A program made the translations under genes and the position numbers. This document shows, one piece after another, positions 24,809-33,724 of a stretch of DNA of 44,449 bases. The stretch's first letter is position 1. Each line of letters begins with the position of its first letter. Source of the DNA: Candidatus Daviesbacteria bacterium (GTDB lineage: Bacteria; Patescibacteriota; Microgenomatia; Daviesbacterales; UBA10151); NCBI GenBank assembly GCA_016198275.1, contig JACQIX010000001.1:1-44449 (forward strand), in the 5' to 3' direction. The notes under the pieces are model-generated. The model did no database searches. It saw only the letters and a program-made list of their open reading frames with translations, and was not told the DNA's origin.

Positions 24809-25693
24809 ATGGGTAAGACAAAGACCAAAATTATTGATGATTCGAAGCCTCAAGTTGAAGATAAGAAACCATCTAAGATTAAAGGGGCGAAGTCAAGTAC
24901 AGCCAAAGCAATCAGTGAAGTTGAGCTCAAATCAGAAGTTAATGAATCGAACGAAAAATTGGGCGCGAAACAAACTCATAGCGAGAGCGCTGGAGACGCG
25001 AGCGGTGCTTTGCACACTGACGAGCCCCCTTCTCAAAAAAAACCTAAAAAATCAAGCAAAACCAAACCACGTTCTAAAAAATACCAGCAAGTTTCAAAAG
25101 ATCTGGACAAAAGCAAATCTTATCCTCTTTCAGAAGCAATTGATTTAGTCAAAACCTTAAATTACGCCAAATTTAACTCCACTTTGGAAGCACATATTAA
25201 TACTACTACCCGGGGAGTGCGCGGTTTAGTCTCCCTGCCTTTTGCCAGCGGTAAAAAATTAACAATTTTGGCTTTTGGACAAGAAAAAGAGTTGGAAGGA
25301 GCTATTTTGGGTAATGATGAAACTATTGAGCAAATCAGCAAAGGCAAGATTAATTTTGATCTAATTGTTACCACCCCTCAGTGGATGCCCAAACTTGCCT
25401 GTGTTGCCAAAGTGTTAGGCCCTAAGGGTCTGATGCCAAATCCTAAAAATGGCACTATCACCGATGATTTAAAAAAAGCAGTTGAATCTTTTCAAGGGGG
25501 CAAAACTGAATTCAAAACCGAACCTAAAGCTGAGATTATCCATCTTGGCCTGGGCAAATTAGACCAACCTAGCGAACAATTATCAGCCAATGTTAAAACT
25601 CTGCTGCAGACTATTGGCAAAACCAGAGTTAAAAAAGTTTCCCTTGCCCCCACCATGGGTCCCTCAGTAAGAGTAGATTTAAGTAGCCTCTAA
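24809..25693 (+). CDS. rplA: 50S ribosomal protein L1 with long N-terminal extension
   Basis: A 294-aa L1, about 60 residues longer than usual (about 230). The extra first 90 or so residues are low-complexity, rich in Lys, Ser, Glu and Thr, and probably disordered. The L1 core starts at about DLDKSKSYPLSEAIDLVK and includes VLGPKGLMPNPKNGTIT and a conserved C-terminal strand. Its 3' end overlaps the convergent flippase-like gene by 15 bases. In most bacteria rplJ comes next; here 7.4 kb intervenes. Confidence 0.95.
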   Translation: MGKTKTKIIDDSKPQVEDKKPSKIKGAKSSTAKAISEVELKSEVNESNEKLGAKQTHSESAGDASGALHTDEPPSQKKPKKSSKTKPRSKKYQQVSKDLDKSKSYPLSEAIDLVKTLNYAKFNSTLEAHINTTTRGVRGLVSLPFASGKKLTILAFGQEKELEGAILGNDETIEQISKGKINFDLIVTTPQWMPKLACVAKVLGPKGLMPNPKNGTITDDLKKAVESFQGGKTEFKTEPKAEIIHLGLGKLDQPSEQLSANVKTLLQTIGKTRVKKVSLAPTMGPSVRVDLSSL

Positions 25694-26686
25694 ATTCCTC
25701 TTCCTAAAAGCTTTTTTTAAAATTAACCCTAAATCCATTTTTAGACTAAACAAAGATATCAAACCAATAATTAAGATAAACATCGCTGTTATAATATGGA
25801 ATAGAACAATCATAGATGAGGCTAAATTAGGATTAATTTCAAATACCCCTGAGAGTATTAAAAGCCCTGAAGCTTCAGCTGATCCTACATAGCCCGGTGC
25901 CGCCGGAATAAGATAAGTTAAGGCAGATAAAAGTTGACCTAAATACATTTTTAGGAAAGTTTGCGGACTTTCCAATGAAATAAAGGTTAAATACCAAATA
26001 GCAGCATCTAAACCGTAAGCTATAAGGGTGATCATAATCATCAAAATCAGATCTCTTGGATGCCTGTTCAATATAGAAAAAGATTGTAAAATGAAATTAC
26101 TAAATCTATCAAAATATAATTTAATGTGTTTTTCTATTAATAGAGGCCTCAAAAAATTAATAATTTTCTTAGTAAAATCCATTTGAAAAATGGCCAGGTA
26201 GGTTAAACTTAAGGTGATAGCTAGTATAATGGTTATAATAATTATAAATTTTATACCAAGAGCTGTTGGGACTATCAATAAAAGCACACTTGCCAACATT
26301 AGTACTACCAAAAAATCTACAAACCTATCAATAAAAATCCAAGTAACTGATTTTCCCAAATTCAGATTGTAACGGCTACTTAGATAAATACCTTTCGCAA
26401 TCTCCCCAGCCCTTACGGGAATGAAAAAATTTAACATTTGGGCTACCCCATTCAAATAGATTAAATCCCGGAGGGGAATACTTTTAACTTCCGATAAAAA
26501 AACTTTCAACCTGACAGCTCGAATTATATGTGATAAAAGCATAAAAAAAAATGCGGGTGCAAGACTTAGAATATTTACCTTAGAAATGGTGGTCAAAATT
26601 TGGCCCAGATCAACAAAACGCGACCAGACAAATATCAAGACCAAACCAAATAAAGTATTGATGCTAATCTTTATCATTGTTGTCAA
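25679..26686 (-). CDS. Flippase-like / LPG-synthase transmembrane-domain protein (UPF0104)
   Basis: A 335-aa membrane protein with about eight helices. FFIPVRAGEIAKGIYLSSRYNL and YLIPAAPGYVGSAEASGLLIL are the two conserved blocks of the lysylphosphatidylglycerol-synthase transmembrane/UPF0104 family, members of which flip or transfer lipid-linked groups. No cytoplasmic synthetase domain. The substrate is unknown. It is on the strand opposite to the ribosomal genes, inserted between rplA and rplJ. Confidence 0.82.
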   Translation of the reverse strand: MTTMIKISINTLFGLVLIFVWSRFVDLGQILTTISKVNILSLAPAFFFMLLSHIIRAVRLKVFLSEVKSIPLRDLIYLNGVAQMLNFFIPVRAGEIAKGIYLSSRYNLNLGKSVTWIFIDRFVDFLVVLMLASVLLLIVPTALGIKFIIIITIILAITLSLTYLAIFQMDFTKKIINFLRPLLIEKHIKLYFDRFSNFILQSFSILNRHPRDLILMIMITLIAYGLDAAIWYLTFISLESPQTFLKMYLGQLLSALTYLIPAAPGYVGSAEASGLLILSGVFEINPNLASSMIVLFHIITAMFILIIGLISLFSLKMDLGLILKKAFRKRNLEAT

Positions 26687-26707
26687 AACCCCAAACTAAA
26701 TATACAC

Positions 26708-26713
26708 TATATT
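26708..26713 (+). promoter_or_regulatory. -10 box of the dockerin gene
   Basis: TATATT ends 8 bases before ATG 26722. No Shine-Dalgarno sequence is present. Confidence 0.45.
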
Positions 26714-26721
26714 ATATAGAT

Positions 26722-27591
26722 ATGTTTTCCACCCTCAAAATGCGTTTAATATTGGGGATTTATGTTTTGCTAATTTTATCCATTCCCGCAGGTGCATACC
26801 TAGTTTCCCAAAACCAAACCAGCAAAAGCAGCGCCTCCCAGCCAAAAACAGAATCTACAACAGTCAAAACTACCCCCAAACCAACACTCGAACCTTCAAA
26901 GGAGTTATTAAAAGCTTCCCAAAAAAATTTAATCTCTAATTCGTCCGAAACTTCCCCCACCCCTCAAGCTTCTGCTACCACTGCCACCTCCTTTGGCCCC
27001 ACCTTAAACCTTAAGATCAGCATTGAAGGCAGGACAAATGATCAATCAACCAGACTGTTTGTGGGAATTATGGAAGGGATGGTAGTTAGTAACCCTAAAT
27101 TTTTATTGACATTTAGCGTTAACCTTCCCTCTTCAGGAGAATATAGCAACTTATCTTTAGCCGGGTTAACATCCGGCACAAAATACACAGCCATACTTAA
27201 AAGCTCTGCTCAAATTGCCACCTCCTCTGCTTTTATCATGTCTCCTGCAGCAACTAATTTAAACAATAATTCGCCTATTAACTTGCTATCCGGTGATTTA
27301 AATGATGATAATACGATAAATTCCTCAGACTATTCTATCGCCCAAAAAGCTTTAGGATCAACTGCAACTTCTGCAAATTGGAATGCTAATGCTGATCTTA
27401 ATAAAGACGGCACAGTTAATATTTTTGATTTGAGCATTATTACCAAAAATATCGGCAAAATCGGCGATTCAGGCTCCTGGGCTTCATCTTTACCTAAAGT
27501 TGCCTCATCCTCTGCATCACTATCAGGATCTTTGCCGGTAGGCTCTCCCCCCCAAGAAGATGGGTATTGGATCTGGATCCCAAAATATTGA
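26722..27591 (+). CDS. Dockerin-type repeat protein with membrane anchor
   Basis: About 289 aa. An N-terminal signal/anchor helix (MRLILGIYVLLILSIPAGAYLV) and a Ser/Thr/Pro linker precede a beta-sandwich-like region and a dockerin type I pair of calcium-binding loops: GDLNDDNTINSSDYSIAQ and ADLNKDGTVNIFDLSIIT. Dockerins bind cohesins; no cohesin is seen here. I chose ATG 26722 because TATATT (26708-26713) ends 8 bases before it, which fits a leaderless message. The longer frame from 26677 overlaps the divergent gene and that promoter. Confidence 0.82.
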   Translation: MFSTLKMRLILGIYVLLILSIPAGAYLVSQNQTSKSSASQPKTESTTVKTTPKPTLEPSKELLKASQKNLISNSSETSPTPQASATTATSFGPTLNLKISIEGRTNDQSTRLFVGIMEGMVVSNPKFLLTFSVNLPSSGEYSNLSLAGLTSGTKYTAILKSSAQIATSSAFIMSPAATNLNNNSPINLLSGDLNDDNTINSSDYSIAQKALGSTATSANWNANADLNKDGTVNIFDLSIITKNIGKIGDSGSWASSLPKVASSSASLSGSLPVGSPPQEDGYWIWIPKY

Positions 27592-27645
27592 CCCTTGACA
27601 AAGACATAAAATCTGTTTTACCCTTAAACTGCAGACGGGTCAGAA

Positions 27646-30600
27646 ATGGCTGACCTCAAAAAATTTTCAGTACTGGTTTTAAGTTTACTTCTTACTGCCT
27701 TTTGGGCATTGTTTCCTAACTCTGTTTTTGCTCTAAACAACAAATATTATGATTTTGGGCCCTATTATGGCAGAGAGCAAGTTTTAGGATTTTCCTTCTC
27801 CAATCTGGAAAAACTGCCTGTACCTCAAATCCCCAGTGAAATTACGCCACCCCCGGCAACAGGTATTTTACCTGGCAGCATCTTTTATCCTTTTGAAAAA
27901 ACCTTCGAAAATATTACTCTTACCTTCACTTTTAACCCTGTTAAAAAGGAAGAGTTAAGGTTGAATATTGCCTCGGAAAGGCTTTCTGAAGCTAAAACCT
28001 TAATGGAGAAAGGTCAAACTACTGCAGCATCACAAGCTTTGGATGATTACAGCCAAACCTTAACTACCCTTAGTCAAAATTTAACCTCTCTGGCCCAAAA
28101 AGCTGATGCAGCCTCACAAGAATTAATAAAAAAAGTTGAGCAGACTGCTGCTTCCCAGACAGTGGTGGCTACCAGTTTAAGCTTGAGTTCGTCTCCTGTC
28201 CAAGCAGAAGCCTGGACCCAGGCTGCCCAAACAAACAAATCTCTCACAGATGAAATTGCCCAGATCAGCGGTAAACCGGCTGTGCCGGAGGAAATCTCTA
28301 CCACCATTCAAAAACTGAAAGAAGATGGTTTAATCTCGGAGGAGGAAAGCAATAAAATATATGGTTTTAACCAAAGAAGCCAGGTTAGAGATGAAATTGA
28401 CAAACTGACTTCCTCCGGCCAATTTCCGCTCTCTGAAGCAGCTAAGATGGATGAAGCAGTTCAACTTAACTTCCCCGACAGTTACAAGCAATACTTAACT
28501 AATTTACAGGTAGTAGAATTAAAATCCTATCAAAGCCTGCCTCAACCGGACACTAAAGCATTGGAGGAGTTGAAAAAATGGCAGGACAATCCAAGTATTC
28601 CCCCATCAAATGATATCAAACCATATCTATGGTACAACCGGGCTCAAGATTTGGCTAAAGGAGTTGATCTATCCAATTTTTCCCAAACCCAGCAAACAGA
28701 ATTGATCAAGTTTTATCCCCAGGCTGTATCAGATAATTCTACCTATGTCCCGCCTCCCAGCCCATCCCCAACTGACGATACTCTTGCATCTCCTACCCCC
28801 TCAATCACACCTTCGTCACCCATCCCCACTCCATCAGCTGCCCCTGCAACAGAACCTTATTTGGTTAATACCGGCGGGGCTCTGCCTGGCAATCCTACTT
28901 ATTTTATTAGTCAGCTAGGAGAAGGGCTTACTTACGCACTTACTTTTGACCCTGCTGAAAAAGCCAAGCTTAGGATGCAGCAGGCTGAACGACGCCTGGC
29001 TGAAGCTTCCAGCTTATCTGCTGATCCTAAAAAAGCTGCTCTTTATGAGTCTGCCCTGAAAAACTACCAATCTACCATGGCTGATACCTCAAAATATATT
29101 AAAGAATTAAAAGATCCCAAAATTGCCGAAAAAGCGGCTGAAAGATTAGAGGCTCAGGCTGCCAGGCATGAAGTGGTGTTGGAAAAAGGTCTGCTGCCTG
29201 CTCCTAATAACAACCCCAAACTGATTACCGAGGTTATTAAAGCGACCGAAGATGCCATGGATGTCAGTGCTGATGCTTTGGACCGTCCGGCTCTGCCGCC
29301 TGCCTTAAGTCAACGCTTAGGTGACCTTAAAGCCCAGGGTCTGATTTTAGATGAGGAAGCCCAAGATTTAATTGGGTCTAATTCCAGGGAAGAAGTCAGA
29401 AGCAAAATTAGAAAACTGACAGAGTTAAATACTTTTCCCCTGGCAGATGCAAAAAAGCTGGACGAAGCTCAAACTTTCACCTCACCTTCCGACTTTAACC
29501 AGCTGACAGAGGTAAGAAAAATTACTGAACTGCAAGCCTTGCGTTCAGTTCAATCTGATCTGGCCCAAACTCCCTCTTTAAAACAAACTGTCACTGCTTT
29601 AGACCAGCAAAAAACCGCCTTGGAGAATTCTTTTGACCCAACAGCAATAAAGCCGGAAGATTTGGGAGGCAGGGATGATCTGGCTAAAACTTATCAAAAA
29701 TTAGCCTCAACTGCCCGTCCAATTAATCTCGGTCAATTTGGAACTGATGTTACTGGTGAAACACAACCTTCTCCTTCACCATCAGCTTCACCTTCACCTA
29801 CGCCTAAGAGACAAGATGCGGTTTTAACTACCTGTCCCGAAGGAGCTACATTTAAACAATTTGAGGGCTGTGTCTGGGCAGATAGCGGCCGCAGTTTAAA
29901 TGATTACGAACAATATAAGTGTCAAGGCCCCAGGCAATATTATTCTTTTGCTGCCAAAAAATGTGTTCCTTATGAAAGCGGCCAGGGTTTTAGGGATGAT
30001 GCCCAGCCAATTTGTCCGGTAGGATATAGTTGGAGCTGGCAGACTCAAAGTTGTCAAACCTCAGCAGGAGGAATCATACCCTTACCTACTCCTCAACCCC
30101 AACCAGAGCCTATAGATGAAAAAGATATTGAGGAAAGATCCAAATCATGTCCTGTGGGTTCTTCTTACAAACCACCTCAAGGTTGTGTTTGGGAAAAAGA
30201 CGGCAAACCTGTTTATGATCCTGAACGATATCGTTGCGGCAGAGATCAATATTATTCTTTTGAACAGCAAAAATGTGTTCCTTCTCCCAAGGCAGGAGAC
30301 CTTGACCGTAAAGATTATCGACCTGTTTGTAAGGATGAAAATACATACTGGAGTTGGGATTATGGCAAATGCATCCAACCCACACCAATAATTCTGCCTC
30401 AAGATGAGACAGGTAGTCTTAATCCAATCATCATAGATGATATCAAACCGACCTTTGTCGCTCCTGGTAATCCTTTTTATTTTCTAAAACAAGCAGCTGA
30501 GAGAGCACAGCTAGCTTTAACTTTTACTGCCCCAGCCAGAGAACGAGTTAGCTTAGCTCAAGCCAAGGAAAGACTGGCTGAAGCTGCTGATGCTTTAAGG

Positions 30601-33051
30601 AAAGACGACAAGCAAAATTTTAAAAAAGCACTTTCTAAATATACTGAAATGATGCAAGATATCGTGGCTGATGTTTCCAAAGATGCTCTGACAGAGGGGG
30701 CCAAAAAAGAGATCGGGGACAGTTTGTCCAAAGGTTCAGTTGAACAAAATCTCCTTTTGCAAAAACTGTCGGCCTGGGCTCCCCCTGAGCAAGACACAGA
30801 CATCAACGCCGCTACTTCTGCCACCATTTTAGGAGTGGATAAAGCAGCAGATTTTGCCGGAGAACCGGCTCTGCCAGCTGAGGTTAAAGCTAAAATTGAG
30901 ACTTTACCTGAAAATATGATTTCCGAGGAAGACAAAAAGAAACTACTTGAGGCAAAATCCAGAGTTGAGGTCAGACTAACCATAGGAGGTCTGCTAACAA
31001 ACGGAGGCTTAGATTCTACCGACACTGCTTTCCTAAATGATGATTTTACCTCAGTTGACCGTGAAGCTAAGATTAAAATTGAAGAACTGAAAAAACTGGA
31101 GCAAATAGCGGAAGCTGCTGACAAAAAGGATAAAATTGAGCAAAATATTGAAAAAAATGAGAAAATTGTGGAGGGTTTGGCAGAGTTTGAGAAAACTTTT
31201 AAGGCAGGGGAAGATATTCCTGCTAATGTCAGGCCTTGGGTAAGATTAACCAGGATCGATGAAGTCACCCAGACTATCAGGCCTGATATTGTTAATTTGA
31301 ATGATTTCCAAAACCGCAAAGATCTGGTTTTGGCAGTAGCCACTTTGCAGCAAGAATTCAGACCAACCAGAGACTCTTTCCAACAGATAGAACAGTTTAG
31401 AAAAAGATTTCCTAATGCGCCTTTACCACCAGAGCTTGCCAGAATTGAAGCACTGTCGTACAGTCTTGGCATCAGGGAACAGGCAGGTCCCTGTTTCTTG
31501 CCAAACCCGCCCTTCCCAGCCAATACACCTTGTCCTGCTCCGGGCGCCGCCATACCAATAGTTTCAAATTACTCAACCAGCGCAAACTACTATGGAACAG
31601 GATACAACCCTAGCCAAACTACCCCTACCCCATCTTATGATAAAGATGGTAATTCTTTAGTTTATGGCCAGGGCCCCAAAGCGGAAAATGCGGGGGTTTG
31701 TCCTTCCGGATACCATTGGATGTATGACAGCGGAGGTTGGTGTATGTCCAACAGCGGCAGTTATAACTCTTCTTCTTACACCCCAACAGGCACCGGACCC
31801 GGCTATACTCCTTATAGTCCTTATTACACTGCTCCCGGAGCTCCACCTGCTTCTTATGGCTATCCTGGCGGTTATCCTCCTCCTTCATCTTCATACATTG
31901 CCCCCAGTTATTGGGGTCCTGCTCCCAGCTATTACACTACCACTCCACCTTCGGGAACCGTGCCTGGTTCAGGGCCTAAGCCAACTGCTCCCGGCCAGTG
32001 TCCGCAAGGCTTTCACTGGATGTCTGATTCCGGCGGTTGGTGTATGGCTGATGGCCCAACATATGTGCCCAGCGGCTCTCAATATTATCCAGGCGGGACT
32101 ACTACCTCAGGCACACCGCCTCCAGGAGGATATAATTGCGGCAGCCAGCCTTTTGACCCTGCTACTGGCAAATGTAAAGACGGCGCCTGCCCCGGGGGGT
32201 TTAACTGGGACGGCTCAAAATGTGTAGCAAACAACAGTAGCTATTACTCCCCTAATTTAAACCAATCCAGTTGCGGCCCAGGGTATTATTGGGATGGTAA
32301 GGGTTGTATACCAACTTACTCTGGCGGAGGTTATTCAGGTAGCAGTTCTTACTCTGGGAGTAGCTATTGTCAACCTCCTTCGAACGGTTGCCCCTCCAGC
32401 TCCTACTGGGATTACGGTAGTTGTAACTGCCGCCCGTCCGGCACGTATTATGGCGGTAGCGGACCCTCATCCAGTAACTCCTGCCAAGGTATCAGCTGCG
32501 GTGGAGGATCATATTTGGACTACTCAACTTGCAGTTGTAAGTATTCTTCATATGGCGGAACTTCCACCGGAACTTCAAATGGATCTTACTGTTCCCCCCC
32601 TGCTGGAGGATGTGGCTCAGGCTGGTTTGATAGCGCATCCTGTTCATGCAAGCAATCCTCATCACAAGGCTGCTATAATGTTTCAGCTTCAAGCTGCCCC
32701 AGCGGATGGTACTTTGATTCGGGAGCCTGTACCTGCCGTCAGTCAACAACATCCTCCGGTAGCACCACTACCACAGGAGGCACTACTACCTCTGGAGGGA
32801 CTACTTCTTCCGGATCATGTCCTTCCGGATACCACTGGATGTCTGACAACGGCGGCTGGTGTATGCAGGATGGGAGCGGTGGCAGCTCTACCCCTACCAC
32901 TACATCCACACCTACTTCTTCAACTGCTCCTACTACTACTACACCTACTACTACTGAACCGGCTCCTGCTCCACCTCCGGCATCCTCTGAACCGGCTCCT
33001 GCTCCACCTCCGGCATCCTCTGAACCGGCTCCTGCTCCCTCTGGTGGTTGA
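27646..33051 (+). CDS. Giant secreted DUF5667/Cys-rich repeat surface protein
   Basis: An 1801-aa protein with an N-terminal signal peptide (about 1-29). Three DUF5667-like helical modules begin LPGSIFYPFEKTFENI (about 75), LPGNPTYFISQLGEGL (about 413) and APGNPFYFLKQAAERA (about 938). Two related Cys modules (about 730 and 835) contain FEGCVWADSG / PQGCVWEKDG and CVP. The last 450 residues are Tyr/Gly/Ser/Cys-rich, with three copies of CPxGxHWMxDxGGWCM (about 1350, 1452, 1725) and many CxC pairs, ending in PT-rich and PAPAPPPASSE repeats. No LPXTG motif or terminal membrane helix. Function unknown; probably an extended, disulphide-bonded cell-surface structure. It sits inside the ribosomal cluster. 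Confidence 0.85.
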   Translation: MADLKKFSVLVLSLLLTAFWALFPNSVFALNNKYYDFGPYYGREQVLGFSFSNLEKLPVPQIPSEITPPPATGILPGSIFYPFEKTFENITLTFTFNPVKKEELRLNIASERLSEAKTLMEKGQTTAASQALDDYSQTLTTLSQNLTSLAQKADAASQELIKKVEQTAASQTVVATSLSLSSSPVQAEAWTQAAQTNKSLTDEIAQISGKPAVPEEISTTIQKLKEDGLISEEESNKIYGFNQRSQVRDEIDKLTSSGQFPLSEAAKMDEAVQLNFPDSYKQYLTNLQVVELKSYQSLPQPDTKALEELKKWQDNPSIPPSNDIKPYLWYNRAQDLAKGVDLSNFSQTQQTELIKFYPQAVSDNSTYVPPPSPSPTDDTLASPTPSITPSSPIPTPSAAPATEPYLVNTGGALPGNPTYFISQLGEGLTYALTFDPAEKAKLRMQQAERRLAEASSLSADPKKAALYESALKNYQSTMADTSKYIKELKDPKIAEKAAERLEAQAARHEVVLEKGLLPAPNNNPKLITEVIKATEDAMDVSADALDRPALPPALSQRLGDLKAQGLILDEEAQDLIGSNSREEVRSKIRKLTELNTFPLADAKKLDEAQTFTSPSDFNQLTEVRKITELQALRSVQSDLAQTPSLKQTVTALDQQKTALENSFDPTAIKPEDLGGRDDLAKTYQKLASTARPINLGQFGTDVTGETQPSPSPSASPSPTPKRQDAVLTTCPEGATFKQFEGCVWADSGRSLNDYEQYKCQGPRQYYSFAAKKCVPYESGQGFRDDAQPICPVGYSWSWQTQSCQTSAGGIIPLPTPQPQPEPIDEKDIEERSKSCPVGSSYKPPQGCVWEKDGKPVYDPERYRCGRDQYYSFEQQKCVPSPKAGDLDRKDYRPVCKDENTYWSWDYGKCIQPTPIILPQDETGSLNPIIIDDIKPTFVAPGNPFYFLKQAAERAQLALTFTAPARERVSLAQAKERLAEAADALRKDDKQNFKKALSKYTEMMQDIVADVSKDALTEGAKKEIGDSLSKGSVEQNLLLQKLSAWAPPEQDTDINAATSATILGVDKAADFAGEPALPAEVKAKIETLPENMISEEDKKKLLEAKSRVEVRLTIGGLLTNGGLDSTDTAFLNDDFTSVDREAKIKIEELKKLEQIAEAADKKDKIEQNIEKNEKIVEGLAEFEKTFKAGEDIPANVRPWVRLTRIDEVTQTIRPDIVNLNDFQNRKDLVLAVATLQQEFRPTRDSFQQIEQFRKRFPNAPLPPELARIEALSYSLGIREQAGPCFLPNPPFPANTPCPAPGAAIPIVSNYSTSANYYGTGYNPSQTTPTPSYDKDGNSLVYGQGPKAENAGVCPSGYHWMYDSGGWCMSNSGSYNSSSYTPTGTGPGYTPYSPYYTAPGAPPASYGYPGGYPPPSSSYIAPSYWGPAPSYYTTTPPSGTVPGSGPKPTAPGQCPQGFHWMSDSGGWCMADGPTYVPSGSQYYPGGTTTSGTPPPGGYNCGSQPFDPATGKCKDGACPGGFNWDGSKCVANNSSYYSPNLNQSSCGPGYYWDGKGCIPTYSGGGYSGSSSYSGSSYCQPPSNGCPSSSYWDYGSCNCRPSGTYYGGSGPSSSNSCQGISCGGGSYLDYSTCSCKYSSYGGTSTGTSNGSYCSPPAGGCGSGWFDSASCSCKQSSSQGCYNVSASSCPSGWYFDSGACTCRQSTTSSGSTTTTGGTTTSGGTTSSGSCPSGYHWMSDNGGWCMQDGSGGSSTPTTTSTPTSSTAPTTTTPTTTEPAPAPPPASSEPAPAPPPASSEPAPAPSGG
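32956..33038 (+). repeat. 33-base tandem repeat at the giant gene's 3' end
   Basis: Two full identical 33-base units (32956-32988, 32989-33021) and half of a third encode EPAPAPPPASS. Perfect identity suggests recent duplication or easy length change. Confidence 0.85.
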
Positions 33052-33077
33052 CAAAGCATTAACCATTAAAGTAAAAT
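33048..33077 (+). promoter_or_regulatory. Promoter of rplJ-rplL
   Basis: TTGACA (33048-33053) overlaps the stop codon of the giant gene; 18 bases later TAAAAT (33072-33077). Transcription should start near 33084, just before the L10 leader. Confidence 0.7.
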
Positions 33078-33084
33078 AGATAAG

Positions 33085-33193
33085 CTTAAGACAGTAGGTT
33101 CTGAACAGAGAGCATAAATCCTACCGAGGCAGATAGAAAGTCCTCAGCTGAGGACTGACAATTATTATTTCCTCGCTTAAGCGGGGATTTTTA
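33085..33193 (+). ncRNA. L10 leader (ribosomal protein autoregulatory RNA)
   Basis: The leader contains AAGACAGTAGGTT...ATCCTACCGAGG, the conserved core bound by the L10(L7/L12) complex in bacterial rplJ leaders. A hairpin AGTCCTCAGCTGAGGACT (33139-33156) and a second, CCTCGC-TTAA-GCGGGG (33171-33186), followed by ATTTTT, come after it. The last hairpin resembles an attenuator and its 3' arm lies at the ribosome-site position before ATG 33194. Excess L10 is expected to shut off the operon. Confidence 0.82.
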
Positions 33194-33721
33194 ATGCCTA
33201 AAACAAAACAACAAAAAATCGAGACAGTTTTACAGCTGCAGCAAAAGTTAGACAAATCCAAGGCTGTGATTTTTGCAGACTATAGAGGTTTAACCATGAA
33301 GCAATTATCTGATCTGCGCAGCAAACTTTATGAACAAAATGCCGAATTTACCATCACCAAAAATTCCCTGCTAGAGCGGGCCCTTCCATCTTCCATCTTC
33401 CATCTTCCATCTTCTAATTTGGAAGGTCCTACTGCCACCCTTTTTGCTTACAACGATGAAATTTCCCCCATTAAAATTTTAGTAAAAGCCTTTAAAGATG
33501 CTACTTTAGGTAAAGTTAAATTTGGATTTTTAGGGACAAACTCCTTAATGGAGGCCCAAATCATCCAACTATCTTCTCTTCCATCTAAAGATGATCTTAA
33601 GGCCAAAACAGTGGGGGTATTGGCAGCTCCCTTGCAGAATATGGTGTCAGTGTTGCAAGCTAATTTAAGAAACTTGGTATATGCGTTGAGTGAAATTCAA
33701 AAACAGAAGGGAGGTGTTTAA
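33194..33721 (+). CDS. rplJ: 50S ribosomal protein L10
   Basis: A 175-aa L10 with the rRNA-binding N-domain (KQQKIETVLQLQQKLDKS, ADYRGLTMKQLSDLR, FTITKNSLL) and the C-terminal helix for L7/L12 dimers. Between LLERAL and LEGPTATLFAY the protein has PSSIFHLPSSN, encoded by four exact CTTCCAT units (33383-33410). Four 7-base units do not divide by three, so gain or loss of one would shift the frame of an essential gene. Confidence 0.96.
   Translation: MPKTKQQKIETVLQLQQKLDKSKAVIFADYRGLTMKQLSDLRSKLYEQNAEFTITKNSLLERALPSSIFHLPSSNLEGPTATLFAYNDEISPIKILVKAFKDATLGKVKFGFLGTNSLMEAQIIQLSSLPSKDDLKAKTVGVLAAPLQNMVSVLQANLRNLVYALSEIQKQKGGV
33383..33414 (+). repeat. Heptamer repeat (CTTCCAT)4 inside rplJ
   Basis: Four perfect tandem CTTCCAT units plus CTTC. 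Encodes part of a surface loop of L10. Confidence 0.95.
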
Positions 33722-33724
33722 TTT

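Noticed and set aside
27595-27623. Promoter of the giant gene (TTGACA at 27595)
   Set aside because: The -35 is good but no convincing -10 box follows at the right distance.
30558-31553. 331-aa minus-strand frame inside the giant gene
   Set aside because: It is a shadow of the Ala/Lys-rich coding strand, with Ser/Phe-rich composition and no domain.
32294-33079. 261-aa alternative frame at the giant gene's 3' end
   Set aside because: Low-complexity Pro/Leu shadow of repeats. It has no independent start signal.
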